The notes: a model not told the origin generated them from the sequence alone. 64,000 bases of DNA from Undaria pinnatifida (GCA_012845835.1 JABAKD010000013.1:15359016-15423015); one strand, 5' to 3'; shown: positions 40,401-55,400, numbered from the stretch's first letter. A program made the numbers and translations.

Positions 40401-43400
40401 TTGCTCCAGCAGGGATGGCCAAGTCTACCATCGCCAGCAATGCCAGGGGAAATCAACTATTTAGCAAACCAAATGAATGGTCACACATCTAACATCGGCA
40501 GCAATTCCAGAGAAGACAGCACGTTTAGCGAACCTTTTCAAGAAACGACGGCCAAGTCCATTAGACCATCGCCAACAATTCCAGACTCACGTTTTCACCC
40601 AAGGACGGTCAAATCTAGATGCATTCACGCGCATAGTAGCAAACCTTCTCAAGCAAGGATGGCGAAACCTCCATGAAACGGTCAAACTTGAACGCGTAGA
40701 CAGGCCTGTTTAGGGTCACACTGAAGGCAGACCGCATGACGTTGAAGCAGAAGTCCAAGAGAGCATCTGGGACAACCTGGACGTAACCAGCACATGGGCA
40801 ATGGGAAAATCACCACAAATAAACGGACGGGGTGGTGCAGCACCGTTGTCAGCAGGTTCCCGCGGGCATGATTTATAACTGCTAGAAATATCCCACACTA
40901 CCATTTCCAAGGAGTTTATCTCTAAAACTGTGGGGCCAAGGCTACATTAAGGAGGGCACCTCCTTTTTCAATACCGCTCACTTGGCTCTCTACTTCACGC
41001 GAAGACGGACCTTCCATTGTGGTGCTGGTGCACCGGAACAGACAGTTCTATGGGGGCGGTGCATATCTCACAACCGATAACCAGAAATCGGGTAGCTACT
41101 CACGCGGGTGTCACTGAGCTGCTGATAAGGTGCATAATGAAGATCATCACAACGCTTGATACGTCCCAAAAAACAACATGGCAACACATTCTATGACAAA
41201 TAAATCCTTTCAAGATACGGCGGGGAAGGCTGCAATCCATACGGTTCCAGGAGGTTGACAGAAGAAGCCTAAATAATTATGACAACTCATGCATGCCCTC
41301 GACCCCAATGTAACATAAACATGAACGGTACAAGCGCGGGCACCACCGAATATCAAATTCGATTAAAACGCTCCGCCTACGTGACTATGAACAGCGCTCG
41401 AATGCCGCCTTTGAACTACCTGGCGCCATATATCTTGCTGTTAGCCTTGACTCACGTCAGGTATCATTATAAAAACGCAGATTCAAGGTATCGCGAATAA
41501 GACTAGGACATCGTACCTCCATTACTAGGCGCCGGCCGTCAGCAAGCAGCAGTCCTAAAGTCGGTGCCACGACGGTGGTCTTCCCGGCACCCATGATCAT
41601 CTGGTGGCACATGGAGAGTCCGGCCGTTGCCTTGGACATGAAGCGCCCGATCAGCGCCACCTATCGCGGCACGCGGAGGAAGAACGATAAAACACGGGGA
41701 AAAGCCATGAGTGAGCTCGAATGAATTTCGTTCGCCCGAACGCGATCCCGCGAATATTCCATGTTCGTCGAGTTATTTTTGGCACACGGCACATACAAGT
41801 GGAAGTGTGGTGAGCCTACGATTTTATTTGCCCGCCGGAGGAAAAAACATACTCCGAAGTACTTGGAAAACAAAATTGTCGTATTGGCGGCACCTCGCTC
41901 TACAGCAATCTGATTGTAAGCATTGGTTTGCACGGGTATCGCTTTCAACGAAATCCACGGCCAGACAGCGAGGACTTGAACGGAGAAGCTATTCCATATC
42001 CGGAACCGAACCAATCACGATCCATGGTTTGCTCGTTAAGTGAGAATAAGGCGTTTTGGTTGGTATTCTACTCTGGCTCACAACGCAATGAAACAGGTGG
42101 GAGACGCGCTAGCCCGAGCCAGACGGATATCGATGCGTGCACTTCAGGTAAAAGGGGCGCGCCACCGGCCGTGGGCAATGGGGAGGATGCAAAAAAAAAC
42201 TACAAAACATGCTGACGGCATCACAAGCGGGATAAAACAAGCTCGCGGGTGGGCTGCTGTGATAAAATCGTCACAAAGCGTAAGCACCGTAAGATTTGTA
42301 GAGGACTAAAAGTACCGTGACAAAAAGGGGAGGAGATTATAGGTCTTGCGCCAAACGCTTGGGGGGGGGGTTGGTGCGTAGATGTGGTGTACTATTGGCA
42401 CTATTGGCGACGGTGGTGGAAGGTTGCTGTCAAGGTTGTTGGTTAGAGATGGTGTCGGTGTTTGTATAGGTGTTGGCGTTTGGTGTTGCATGGTGTTGGC
42501 TTTTGGTGTCGGTGTATATTGGTGTTGGCGTTTGGTGTTGGCGTTGGTGTTATGCTTGGTGTCGGCGTTTGCCGTCGGCGTTCGTGTTGGTGTTTGGTGC
42601 CGGTGTTGGTGCTGTTAGCTGCTGGTTAGTCTCGCAATGCGGAGTATCCGCGCCGTAAGTTGCCAGGATGTGCCACACCTGCGACTGGTGCAGCAGGATG
42701 CTAGAGTTGAACTCCACGAGCAGTAATCGGGGGTCGAGAGCGTTGCTGCCTTGCTCATCCGGGAAAACGTAGTGCCTACTCTTCGACAAACCACCAGCCA
42801 GCGCCTGAAGCAACAAAATGTAATTGTGGGTGGAACGGTATGCAGAAACAAAAAACGGGGGGTGGGAGTTAAAAGTTCTTCAACAAGTAAATTACCATCA
42901 ACAAGCGCCATTAAAATTTATCATCAACAAGCGCCATTAAAAATTATCATCAACAAGCGCCGTTAAAACAGGTAAGTTCGTGGATGGAACGAAATGCAAA
43001 AACCAAGAGGTTGGTGGATTGAGCGGTATGCAATAACACGTATACAATGGGCATCCCTGTTTAAGAGCGCGCAAGTGAAGAACTTTCGAGCCTTAAGAGC
43101 GGCCACATCGGCATGTCCCACCTACGCCCTAGGCTATGCATTGCCTACGACAGACAAGAGCAATTGTGTAGCCAAAAGCGCTTCCTTGGGCTTGCCATGA
43201 GCTCCGCTTAAATCGGGGTATCCACTCTCAAGTATATTTTGAAAAATTGGTTTGATTTCGCTCACGTGTCTTTGAATGCGCCACGGTTCGGCCAAAACAC
43301 AGCAGCATTTGCAGGAGATTAATCATGTTGGTAAAGCGAGTTCATCGGCGGGGTGCACCCAAACCGAATTGTGACTATCGTTTTCAAAATACGGTTATCA

Positions 43401-46400
43401 TAGTTCAAACACGCTTGAAAAAGATCTGCGGCACCTCAAGACATACCTAACACCGCGCACCCTCCATGTTATCCACGCTACTTAAGGACATACAACCTCA
43501 AGACCTAATAACATTGTGAGTTCACCATAGTATCTGCCCTATTTCGAGATAAACAAACTGCTGCGCACATCCCACGAAAACTTGTAGCAATTGCCGCAAT
43601 GCTGCTGTATCTAATAAATACCAGCGCCTTTCTCCTTGCCCAGCACGATGGCTTGGCGTCCAAACTGGCCGTGTGCGATACGCGGGCACGCCACTGACCT
43701 CACTCCTGCGCGAGAGAATCTGTGCCTGCTTCTCAGCAGCTCCTGCATCGGTACTCCCCACGGTGCCCAGGCTTTTGATCGCTGACAAGAGGCTATGCGC
43801 CATCGTCACACATCTGGTTCAAGGGCATGCAAAAAAAAATAACTAAGGTGCAAAATGAAAAAAAAACATCGAATGGCGCTAAAAGGGGAGACAAAGGGGA
43901 TGCGGAGGGCGAGAGCGCTTGGGGTAAGATCGCTCATGCGAACAGCTGAGACAGAAGGAACTTGCGACCGACGTCTACATGGTGCACCACCAGGAAGTGC
44001 ATTGCTTGGCTTGAGGGGGGGGCGGGGGGGCTGTACGGCGAAAGCTCGACACAGCGCTCCGCTGCACTTTAATGCGGCTACGTGGTATGGTGTGCGCGCT
44101 CGCAAACTAATGCCTGGTAGACGCTAGAAACATATTTTGCGAAACTACAGTATGCTGAATACGGGACCAAACGCGGCCCCCCTCTGATGCTGTCATGACG
44201 AAAACCATCCGCAGCGTACGTAAACCACACCGAGCGGCAGAATGGTAACAGGAGACGTCCAGCAGAGTGAGGGATTCCACCCTTGACCCCCGTTCAAAAC
44301 TGCAACCACGTTTTCGGCCAAAATCTACTCATGATTAGTGTAGGATCATGTTTGCGCTTAGTAAAACGGGTAAAGGCTTACCGGTTAGCTTGCGAAATCC
44401 TGTTGGATACCATCAGCAAACCAGTGAAGACGTCCAGCACCTCTCGCGCCACTGTGCACGAAGCTCCTGATGCCGCCAACGTGAGCCAAGGATTGATGTA
44501 CCCCAGAATCTGCCACCAGAATAAGGTAAACGAGCTTTCCGTTAGCAGACAGGCGCCGAGTTCGTCGCGGAGGCTGACACACTGGCCGGAACCATGCACA
44601 GCAGGATAATACAATTACGTTGTAATAGTACTTGAGTTGACCAAATATTTTCGGGATTCAGGCGAGCGATAACAAACATGGGGCAACTAGTAACACAAAA
44701 AAAATGGGATTAATATTGGTCAACTACAATTTTTCGAGATTCGGGGTGACGGAAAAGTTGTTGTGTTCGTAGGCAGCGAGCGCGCCTGGCCGCGCCACGC
44801 TGTCAGATGCCGTCTTTGAACGAACACGTGCAATCGCCTCCAATCGCACCTTTTACCAGATTTGACCAACACCCATACAACATATACATAAGGGGGTCAA
44901 AATACAAGTAATTACTTTACTTAATTTAGTGTTTCGGGTGTTTCGGGGAGACGACACATCATACATAAAGCCGGTCCTGTCACCACGGACTTGGTCATGC
45001 GATTTAATATTAGAACAGCAACAACACGGGGGGGGGGTAATTAACAACCAATAAATTGTTTCGTTCGGGGAAATGGGATAGTCCACACGACAAGCAGGAC
45101 CCTCCATCCTCAGTCACGCCCAGGAGAACCTTACATCTCCCACGCAACCGCAGCAAGCTAACGGAAACCCAGCAATGGGCGCGGCGCCAACTTCGGTTTG
45201 ACATTGATCACAAACAGGCATGCGCATAGCGATATGCTAATTTTATTTTTCTGTTCGTTTCGAATTGTCCCTTTTACCTTCCAAGTTCTGCACAAGACGT
45301 GGTCACCGGTGTCGTCCCTTCTCCCCCCCGGCATGACACGTGCCTTCATTTTCATCGCGCAGAAGATTTATCGCTCCCACTGCCTATTGATTTGCATTAA
45401 GTGTTACAACCTTACAGCATTGCCACCACCCTCTCCCTCACCTCTTCCCCCTGAGAGCAAAGGAAAAGCTCCGCCAGCTGCTGAATCGACGGCGTCTGCT
45501 CCAGTCCAACAGACTTGCCGAGATCGAAGCTGACCAGTCGTCGTTGCTGTTCCACCCCAAGCTTAGCCGCAGTGTCAGTCAGCCTTCCCCCCGCGCTCTC
45601 CCCGAGGGATACTTTCCGAAGGTGATTGAGAGCGGCTGATACCCAAGCCTTGTCCTTCAGGAGCAGCGCCTCGAGAGCCGTCAAGAGGGCACTCACCTGC
45701 GCCAATGAATCAAAGGGAAGGCGATCATCATATATACGTTGCGGTAACTTCCCATTACGAAATATTTACACATTGGACAAATCTAATCGCCATTCGTGGT
45801 CCATGTCTTTCAGGGCAGATAAATCCCCCATTTAAATGATCTGTATGGTCTAAAGTTGCTGGGTGTGGAACCGTGTGATGTGCATGATCTAGCACATGTT
45901 TCCTGGGTTGGATATGGCCTGCACAGGTCCTGCACAACATACCATGACGACAGATGCGGGACCACAAGGAAAGCGATATTTCATGCTCAGCGGAAACTTG
46001 TGCTGAAAATTCGAATTTCCTCGCCTTTCACTTCCGTATTGGCGAAACCAGTAGACATTTATTTTCGCACCCTTATTTTCGTGTTGGCGAAAAAAAAAAA
46101 AAATGAGGCGTCACGTCGAGCCACGACACATTGCCATGTTATTAATGGTTTCCGGCGAGGGAAGCCACGCGCACTCTCACCTTCGAAGGAACAGTCTTCC
46201 ACCCGCGACATTCAGACGCTTTTCGCGGCGGCGCGCAATATGAAACGGTGGCCTTCCAACATCACCACTGCTAGTAAACAGCTCTGCTAACCCACAATCA
46301 AACTATTTACTATTTTGGCAACTCCAAATGCTGCTTATATATTCGGGATCACACTGGTATGGCCCTGTGGCTGTACAACATACTAGCGCGGAATGTGCGG

Positions 46401-49400
46401 ACTTACCCTCTGCGAGGAGGCACGCGCGGACGCCGGCTGTTGCACGTAGGAAGCCACCTCCTGCATAGAGAACCCAAGCAGCTCCGGTTCCATCTTGGTG
46501 TTGGTCTGGAGAAGAAAACAAACACAAGTGTATGCGCAGAAAGCGAGCGAGGTCGGAAAGTACTGGCAACGATCAAGACCACCTGTAACTATGTGATACT
46601 GTAGTACAGTAGCCCTTTGGGAACCCAGAAAGAGGAGCAAAACCCCCCGATAAATTTGTTTTTTATCAACCGTCCACGAGTAGTGTAAGCGCGCAACAGC
46701 AGGACTAAGATCAGGCACCGCCCATGGCATACCACTCGTTAAATTGCCGTTTGAAGAGCAAATGCATCGCCCGTGAAACAAGCAGTGGTCGATGTTGTAT
46801 TCCGTTTAGTTTCTCTCGTCACTTCTTTCCTTCGAAGCTCTCTAAGGCGTTATAGCGCTGCACGGGAACAGTGAAGCGGAACCGCACAAGCGCTTTTCAA
46901 TACCATGTGTCTTGCCACGCTGGCAGGAGACCACCAAAACGGCCGAACGAAAATCAGTTATTGTAGAGGCAAAGGCATCAATTGTTAGCTGCACGGTCCT
47001 TATCAGAAGCAATGCTGTGGCTACACTCACCTGCAAAATCGATACCCTTAACAAGCAGCAGCAAGGGGAATGGCACCATTGGCTATACCAGGTATACCGT
47101 ACTTATCTCGGTGTCAAACTCACCTCGCCAGCGAAGTGTCCAACATCCTCCTTCAGCCTCCGCAGCATCTCCCGAGCGACGTGCGACTTGGCGGACGGGT
47201 GGCCCTCCACAGCAAAGGGTAGCCCAGACTCGACCTCTACCATCCCTGGCCAACAGACGCATAAAAAAAAAGCGATAAGCTCAGCGGTTTTGAACCCAGT
47301 AGAAAAATAAGCTAAAACCTCAGCGGTTTCGACAGGCCCAACAGAAAAAGTAGAGTAAACGCTCCTCGGTTCGTTATGGCGCGTGAGGGGCTTGGGACAA
47401 CAGTAGGCACACATGCAACCTCAATAAGATACTGCTCATCGCGGTGAAGCTTTGGCACTAGAAAGAGGAGTGCGACGTGGAGTTTGTCTACCGCGCAAAA
47501 ATATTACTAAAAAAAAAAAGTGCTCGTTTGTAACCGACCTCTCGTCTTCCAAAACGCCCACCCATTCCATGAACACTTTTGGGGTCCAAGTCCAACGACC
47601 AAAAAAGCGAAAAAAAACGAATTGTGTTTCGTCAATTAATAGGAAATGTATGCAGCTCCCCGCGCTGGGCTCCGGGCGCATCTTCTCCCTCAGTAGCCCG
47701 GGCTGCTTCGTGTGGCCGATGCTGTCATGGTCATTCCACCATGTCGACACGTTTTTTCCCTTGTACGTCCCAAGAGAGTTCACGACTACAGCAATCGTTG
47801 CGAACAGCGAGCCTTACCTCTGTCTTTCCTGGTGACGTTCTTGACGTACGAGGGGATGTTCACGGGCGCCAGCGGGAAGCCGGAAAACGCCTTGCAGTCC
47901 TCCAGCGTAAAAGACAGCTGCCCGCCCGCAGACGGCACCGTCTACGTACGGGTCACCACGATTCCATAATCAAGATTGCAGTCAACGTCAAGCAGGGGGT
48001 GGAAACCAAAGAGTCAAGGCAGGGAGGGGAAGCAACATGAGGCACTGCTACCGAAAATCGGTCGACGGCCTTCTAAACTTATTCGCCGGTTCTACGGCAG
48101 AGTGTTTCGAAGGGTATGATAAGTGTTGCCTGGTGATAGGTCAACTCGGGTACCGCGGAAGACACGTCCGTTTCCCCAAGCCAACTGCAGCGTTCTAGCT
48201 CCCCGGACCCACCACGATCGATCCGCGTCATACCTTCTACACGTGCGTACCAAAAAGCAATCGAGCAGACGTAAAGAATGGCGCTATATTTGCTGCTGCA
48301 CCTACTACTCTCGCGGAATTGGTTCCAAACAAAAATGTCACGAGAAGACAATCTTCGGCGCCGCCAGTCACACGTTTGAGGAGTCCCACACAAAAAATCA
48401 GTATGTTACGTCTAGACGGCCGTTCGACCGTCACGAGCCTAACCTGCTGTTTCCTGGCATTGTTGCTTCCAAACGATCCGAGGGCCTAACTGCCGCTGTA
48501 TCGGACGGCGTTCTGTGAGACGTCCGTAGCATCCAATTCGTTCCAATATACTGTTCAATCTACCGGGCGCTCTCAGTCAGTACAACCATACTGCCAGTAT
48601 GTACTGCGCCAGTAGCCAGCACTAAGTACAGGCTAAGACCCCCTCCCGCTTCTTACTCAGTAGTCTCACCCAAGGCAACACTGGTCGCGACGACATGGCC
48701 GCATCAGGCGTCCTCAGCGCGAACCATCCCCTGTCCAGCCGCTGCAGAGCCGGTAGGGTCGCAGAAGGCACGGACGTGGCTGGGTGAAACTCGAGGTGAG
48801 ATCGGGGCCAGATGACGGAACTCCTCTTGGACAGGAGGAACGCGTGCGCCTGACGAAGCATCTTCTCCTTGGTCATCTGCACAGACAAAGTTAGGGGAGG
48901 AAACAATAACATTCGCAAAACCGTTCGTGCAGCCAAAGTTTGCGGGCACAAGAAAGGGGATTCAAAAAACGAGTTCAACCGACGGATTCAAAGGCCCGAC
49001 GATTGTTTTTTTTGGTCGATACACGCTTCGATTTCAACCGACGGACTCAAAATGCCCCGAGCGATATTTTAACGTTCTCGACTAACGCCCGCAAGGTGCA
49101 CACGGGCCATACCGACTTCAATGTGGTTGTCTGCAAAAATAAAGATAAGGCGAGTAAATAGGATTCGCCCAAGTGTTTTTCAAAATACGACAAAGGGCCC
49201 GAGAAATTCATGTTTCAGTCTTCAACATGCGAGCAAGAAAAGGCAGACTGGCTGGATATTCGGTCCAAGCGCGCAAGATATGTATCATGTCATATTTAGG
49301 CGAAAGCTTACCACCCTTGGATATCAGCACAGCCAGAACAAAGGAAGAAATGGGGAACACCGTGATATTATCTTCAACAAACGATCAGAAATGCCCGGGA

Positions 49401-52400
49401 GATATATAGATGTTTTCAACACAAGCCCGCAAGTGTACACGTGCCATGCTGTGCTTCCACGAACGGCCACAACCCTTGGTCATCTGCACAGCCAAAGTTG
49501 AGAGCAAAAAAGAGCAAGATTCACCAACCTATCTTTCAAACAAGCGATCTCAAATGCCGAAGATATATGTTGATGTTTTCAATCAACACCAACCAAACCA
49601 TCTTCAAGCTGGCGAAATCAACTGTCTGTCAAATGTGTTGATGTTTTCAATTCAAGCCCACCAAACCATCTTCAAGAGGCGATTTCAAGCGCCTGAGGCA
49701 TATGTTCATGTTTTCAAATTCACGCCCACAATGTGTACACGTGCCATGCCGCACTTCGGCGAAAGCCCATAACGCCTTTTTGCTGCAAGCTGCGCACAAA
49801 AAACAATACGTTGATGCTAGCGACGCGCAAAACGCAGCTAACGCTGACCTGTACATGTACAAACACTGTAGCATGCGACGTTGGATATAGGCTCCACGAA
49901 AACATCAAACAGGGATAGGCTCCACGAAATAGCAACACAGGGGTATGTTCCACGAAACAGCAAAACAGGGATAGGCTCTGCAAAAGAGAAAAAAAAAAAC
50001 AGGGATACGCGCCACAAAACAGCAAAACCGGGATAGCCCCCACAACACAGCAAAATAGGGATAGGCTCCACAAAAAATACTAGCTTCCACACAACAGCGA
50101 AACAGGGACAGATTCCACAAAACAGGAAAGCACGTGTTTCCAGCATGAAACGTGCCTTGGGCTGCCATTTCGGGGCATCCACAGCCAGGGATGGGTTGTA
50201 TGCCAGTGCTCTGAGGACAGACATGACCAGGTCTTTCCTCTGTGTCTGCTCCAACGGCAGCAGGCGAAGCAGAACCGCGCCCCAGTTGAAGCTGTTGTCC
50301 TCGGGTAGCACCTGCCATACGCCAGTTTGTGTCAGGTATCAAAGGGTTGTCGATGTTGAAGTTCTGTTGGTGTTGTAGTTGTTATGTCGTGGGCACGGTT
50401 GTCACAACTCTCCCACAAAAAACGTGACGTGATGCAAGGACAGCAGCTGCCAGCAGTTTTCAGGGAAATGTTGAATCGCTGCTCTTTCTCGTGAAATAAG
50501 TAAAACGGATCAGTTCCGCCCCAACCAAAACACAATGCTAGTGACGACCAGGTATGTTTCAAAGGTGGACCGCCATTGGGACGAAATTGCGCGCTATCGA
50601 CCAATATTGTAACATGGCGAGCAAACCAATACATCTTACACCGCGCCCCCTTATCATCCCTTTTCCCTCTGCTAAAAGCGTCCAACACAAACCCCAAGCA
50701 GCAAGAACGGGCGTTAACTAAGGCATAACCGCATGAACACACAAGCAGCTGAGTGCCCACGGAGCCGGCAGATGCATAACAACATGCTTTACAACGCCGT
50801 CAAACACGGATTATAGTCTATACAGGAACAGGGGACAGTCAACGAGGGCATCTTAATGCCCACAGAGCCGGCGAGTAGCAGGTACACAACAACAGCGCGC
50901 TTTCCAACGTCGTCAAAAACGGGCGACAACCTAAGCAGCAGCAAGGGACAGCCACTGAGGATACCTTAATGCCCACGGAGCCCGTGAGCAGCAGGTACAT
51001 GAAGGGGAATCCAAGACCCAGCCGTCCCTCCTCCAGCTTAAGTCCAGGCTCAATCCATTGATCCAGATTCGCAAGCGCCACGACGCCGCTTGAATCATCC
51101 GGTGGAGTGTAGCTGCTAGTGATGGCGTGCTTCATCTAAAGCGTGGATAATTGCGGAGGACGATGGGCGCTATGATAAATTCCACGCTTAAAGCAAGTGG
51201 GAAAAAAGCGGGTTTCAACCCCTTTCCAAGTGCGCCCACGTTCTTGGGGAACAAACTACTTGGACTTAGTGTGGGGTCCTTTTTACAACGGCAAAAGGGT
51301 CAAGAAGACGAGACAGCGTGCAATCCTTTGGTTCCGCGCGCTCGATCAATAGAGAGCGTCCCGATAGCGAGGACTTATTTTTAGTTGTGGCGGCCAACCA
51401 CATTATGTGGTCGGTCGGCAAGGATGTGGCGATATTGCCGACAAGTGAGGCGGCAGACAGCATCTCCCAACCACGTATTTCAATACCTTCACCTGCCAAC
51501 AAAACCTATACACATATGTGCCGACATCTGATACGTTTGCGCTCCAAGTTTGAAATACGAAACCTAGCCTTCATGACACCCGCCACCTCTTCTCATTATA
51601 CGGGATGCCCAAAACGCAATGCCAAGTGTTGGACGGCTGGACTTCTAACGATAATAATACTAAAACAATAAAATAAAATCCAATTCAGAAAGAAGCCGGA
51701 CGATACGTGCCGTCTAGCACCTCACCGCATACCAGGTATAATGTCAACGTTGTTATGGGCAAATGCTTCATATTTCGCCCCACCTTGGAAAGAATACCCC
51801 CCTTTTTCTCCTGGTCTTCCATGCACGACTGATCCACTAGCCCGTCGAACGAAGGCAGCTTCAACGGGGCAGGGTTGCTGACCCTTGCCGTCACCTGTTC
51901 GATACACAACAGAAAAATACCAGGTATTGGGTATGAGGTGCGACGGTCCAAACAGCGGCAAGACCAGGTACTAACCGGAAACAAGCGGACTGCTGGCTCT
52001 CCCAACGGAATGTTACATGTGAAAAACTAAACGATAGAGGCAATCACTCCAGCAATATCGAGGTCGAACGAAGGCAAACGCTAAAGGAAAGCAATAGAAA
52101 AACATCGTCGACAACAACATCAACAACAGCGAACGAAAATCAACAAAAGCAAAAGCAACGATAACCTGAACAAACCACCAACTGCACACACGGGCGGGCG
52201 GAACGGAAGAGGCACAGATTCCCGACTTGGCGGACCAACCCAAGCGACTACCGTATACCTGCTCATGCTCTCAGCAAAAGCCCGACTCGCTCGCGTTCGG
52301 CATGGGTACCAACAAAAACATCGACATCGACGACCACAACGACGGCAGCACATAAAAGCCAACAAACAACAAACCAACGCCAACTTGAATTGACAGCATC

Positions 52401-55400
52401 GTCGGCCCCAGCACCAATACCGATCTAAGAACCAACAAAAGCAACACAACACAACACTTGCCTCTCCTGTCGTCGCTACCCCAGTCACTAGAACCTTGAG
52501 AAGCTCTCTCCGGTTGATGGCCTCGAGACTCATCTCCACGCGTGGTTTCACCCGCTTAAGCCCCGGTCCGGACTTGCCGAAGAGCGAACTCAGCAGCCTG
52601 CAAACGGCATCATCGCAACGACGGGGGCGACAAGGAGCAGGTAGATACGTCATACAAAGAACTGCAGGGTAACTAGAGCAAAATGCGGCCGAATCTGACC
52701 CATTGAGTCTTGATACACATGCAGATAATCTGCTAAAACGCGCAAACATCTGACAGAAAACAATATAAAAAGCGCATGCCTTCATCATAGCGCAGAGGGT
52801 CATGCGTTCTAGCAGGCAGGCGGCGTCCTTGCGCCAAATCCGTTTCTTGCCAAACCAAAAAAGTCTTATGGCTGTGTTACCACGCCATTTAGCAACTATC
52901 CAAGACCTTATCATTCATTTCTTCGCATCGTCTTCCCGAATCCGGAACAATCAACCTCCCTCATCTTCATCACCCCCCCAACAAAACAGTATAGTAAAAA
53001 AATCAAGTAAATCCCCTGTGTACGTCACGTCCATCGTCACGGTTGCAGACTCTACCAAGAGCGCAGAAAGAGTCACAGAGCAGTATGATTTCCAGCTCTC
53101 CATAACGTGGAGTACGCGCGGTGACACATGCCATACCTCCCCGCTTGCTAACCGAGCGCACACAATATACTAGGGGCGCAGCAAAGAGACACAGCATACT
53201 GTCCAGCTCTTCTTGGAGTGGAGAGGGGGGGAGGGTGGTACTCATTTCATGCATAGCCGTAGTCTTGAAACTTTTTGACCCTCGCATCCCTACAGTGCCG
53301 GGACGGAGCACGTCGGGCTTCACCGATCAGGCAGACATCCCGTGCACCAAGCGCGGAGCACCGTGAGGTGTTCGGCGAGTCGCACGAACGGTGGGCTGCA
53401 TCCTGCTAAGGACCACGTGTGAGGCGGACGTCGGCACCTTGTGCGTACTTTCTTGCATGTGGATAACAGCTTCGACAGCAATTTTTTTTCTGGAATGGCC
53501 ACGTCCAGAGGCGGCAGCAATGGGTATACTATGTAACTGCCTCGTGGGTGCCTTACCATATACACGCTACATGATATTACCACGTTTGCGCAGAGGTGAG
53601 GTTCTCCACCCCGCACAATATGATCTAACTCGACCACCATCTCGGGTATCGCCAAAACAAACGCGAAAAAAAAACGGCACCGTGGATGTCTGCTGTAGCT
53701 CAAGTAATGAGAGGTGTGTTTTACAGCATCGTCGATAACCGATGCTTTCCCCGCAAGAGAGGCTGGAGAGGAGGGGGGGGAGGCATCAAAATGTCGTCCA
53801 AAATAGCTAACAACAACGAGCATGGGCAACAAACAAGTATTTCCCCACTCTCGTACGCTCAAATTTAGCAGACGTGGGTCTCAGATGTTCCGACTTAGGC
53901 CGTGTCGAGACCCGAAGATAGAGACAGGCCAGCGGACCAGAAAACGACATCGATAAAGACATGTCACACGAAACATTCGTGTAATGGCGTCATGCCAAAA
54001 ATTGTCCCTTCCCCTTTGTTATCATACTTTTCACATTCCAGCTAAAATTGTTGGAGCTTCTGCCCTCTACGGCCATCTGGCCAAGCCTTATGGAACAAAC
54101 CTTCCCGCTTGCTCCCCGAGTGTAACGGAGTTGGCACTCATAGCAGTCTCCTTTGCCGCGTCCGCCGCCGCGATACTAGCAACCTTGGTGGCCTTGTCCA
54201 GCATCAGCAATTCTTCCTCGGGAGAAAGGCGGCAACGGGCAGACACGTGACCTCGCCTCGTCACATACAGGTGCGCCTGCTCGCATAGAAAAATCACGAT
54301 ACAGCCAAAAGGGTTTGGGGTTTGTAATATTCAAAGTCTTCACGGGGTAGAGTGGGTTCCGTACGTTCATAATGCAGAATGGATCACATAGGTACCGGCG
54401 GCGAAAAGTAGGCCATGGGGAGTCATTGACTCACCTGCGCGACTCGCGCCTTTCATATCTCGGATGCTCGGAACATTTTGAGGCTTAGTACGAGCACATT
54501 AGGAAACTTCACATGGAGAACTCGGTAACAGCACGAGTAATCGATTCAATTGTTGGTTGTTCGAGTTGCGTTCCCACAGCTCGTTGCGGCCGTGACAATA
54601 CTCTAAGATCCTCTAAGCTGCACGCACCTGACGTATTACAGACAAATCTGAGGCGAGCTGCGCTGCAATAGAGCGATAAATACAGGCCTGTTTCGGGATA
54701 CGGATTATGACAAACTTGAAGACACGACATAGAAGACCAGGCCTAACAAAGGCTCCAGGGCTGGCACAAAGCCCCTTGGCCTCTATAGCTACCGCTTTTC
54801 ATGCCGGGCATGTTCGGTATTGCATGGCCAACTCTTCTTACGGTATTTGCTATCTGTCACGGGTGTTGTGACCGCAGAGCTTGGTGTCAAACTACGGCGA
54901 ACAATCGGTGGAGACACCGGAGGTGCTGGCTGTTGATAGGCAAAAAGGACGGTTCAACGTCGAGAAAATACAGTCACACTTCAATCACAGACCTGCTGCA
55001 CAATATCCCACGGAAGTGCGGCCGACATCTCCGGGCAGGGCGCAGCGGCGAGACTGAGCTTGAGCCGGCAAGCGACAGCGTCCGGATGGTGCTCGTGTTC
55101 CAGGTGACCCAGCCACTGAAGGCTTCCCGCCTCCTCTCTGCCCAGAGGAAGGTCCGTTACGCACCCCTCCACCATGGAAAACACCTGCAACAGTATAAAA
55201 TGTTAGCATAATGTTCGGGAAAATGTCATCGTGCAAATCGACAATCTGACCAACAGGTATCAATAGAGCTCTGCCCCCCCACCCAACAAAAAACAAGGCG
55301 GACCAGCCACAAACCTTCTACAGCATGGAAACACGCAGAGTCGCAAGAGGACGACGTTTTACTGACACCCCAATGCGACCTGCGAGCATAAATATACCGA

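Noticed and set aside
52120-52914. 264-codon minus-strand frame
   Set aside because: Read-through of exon 12 into both introns; only the exon part is family-like.
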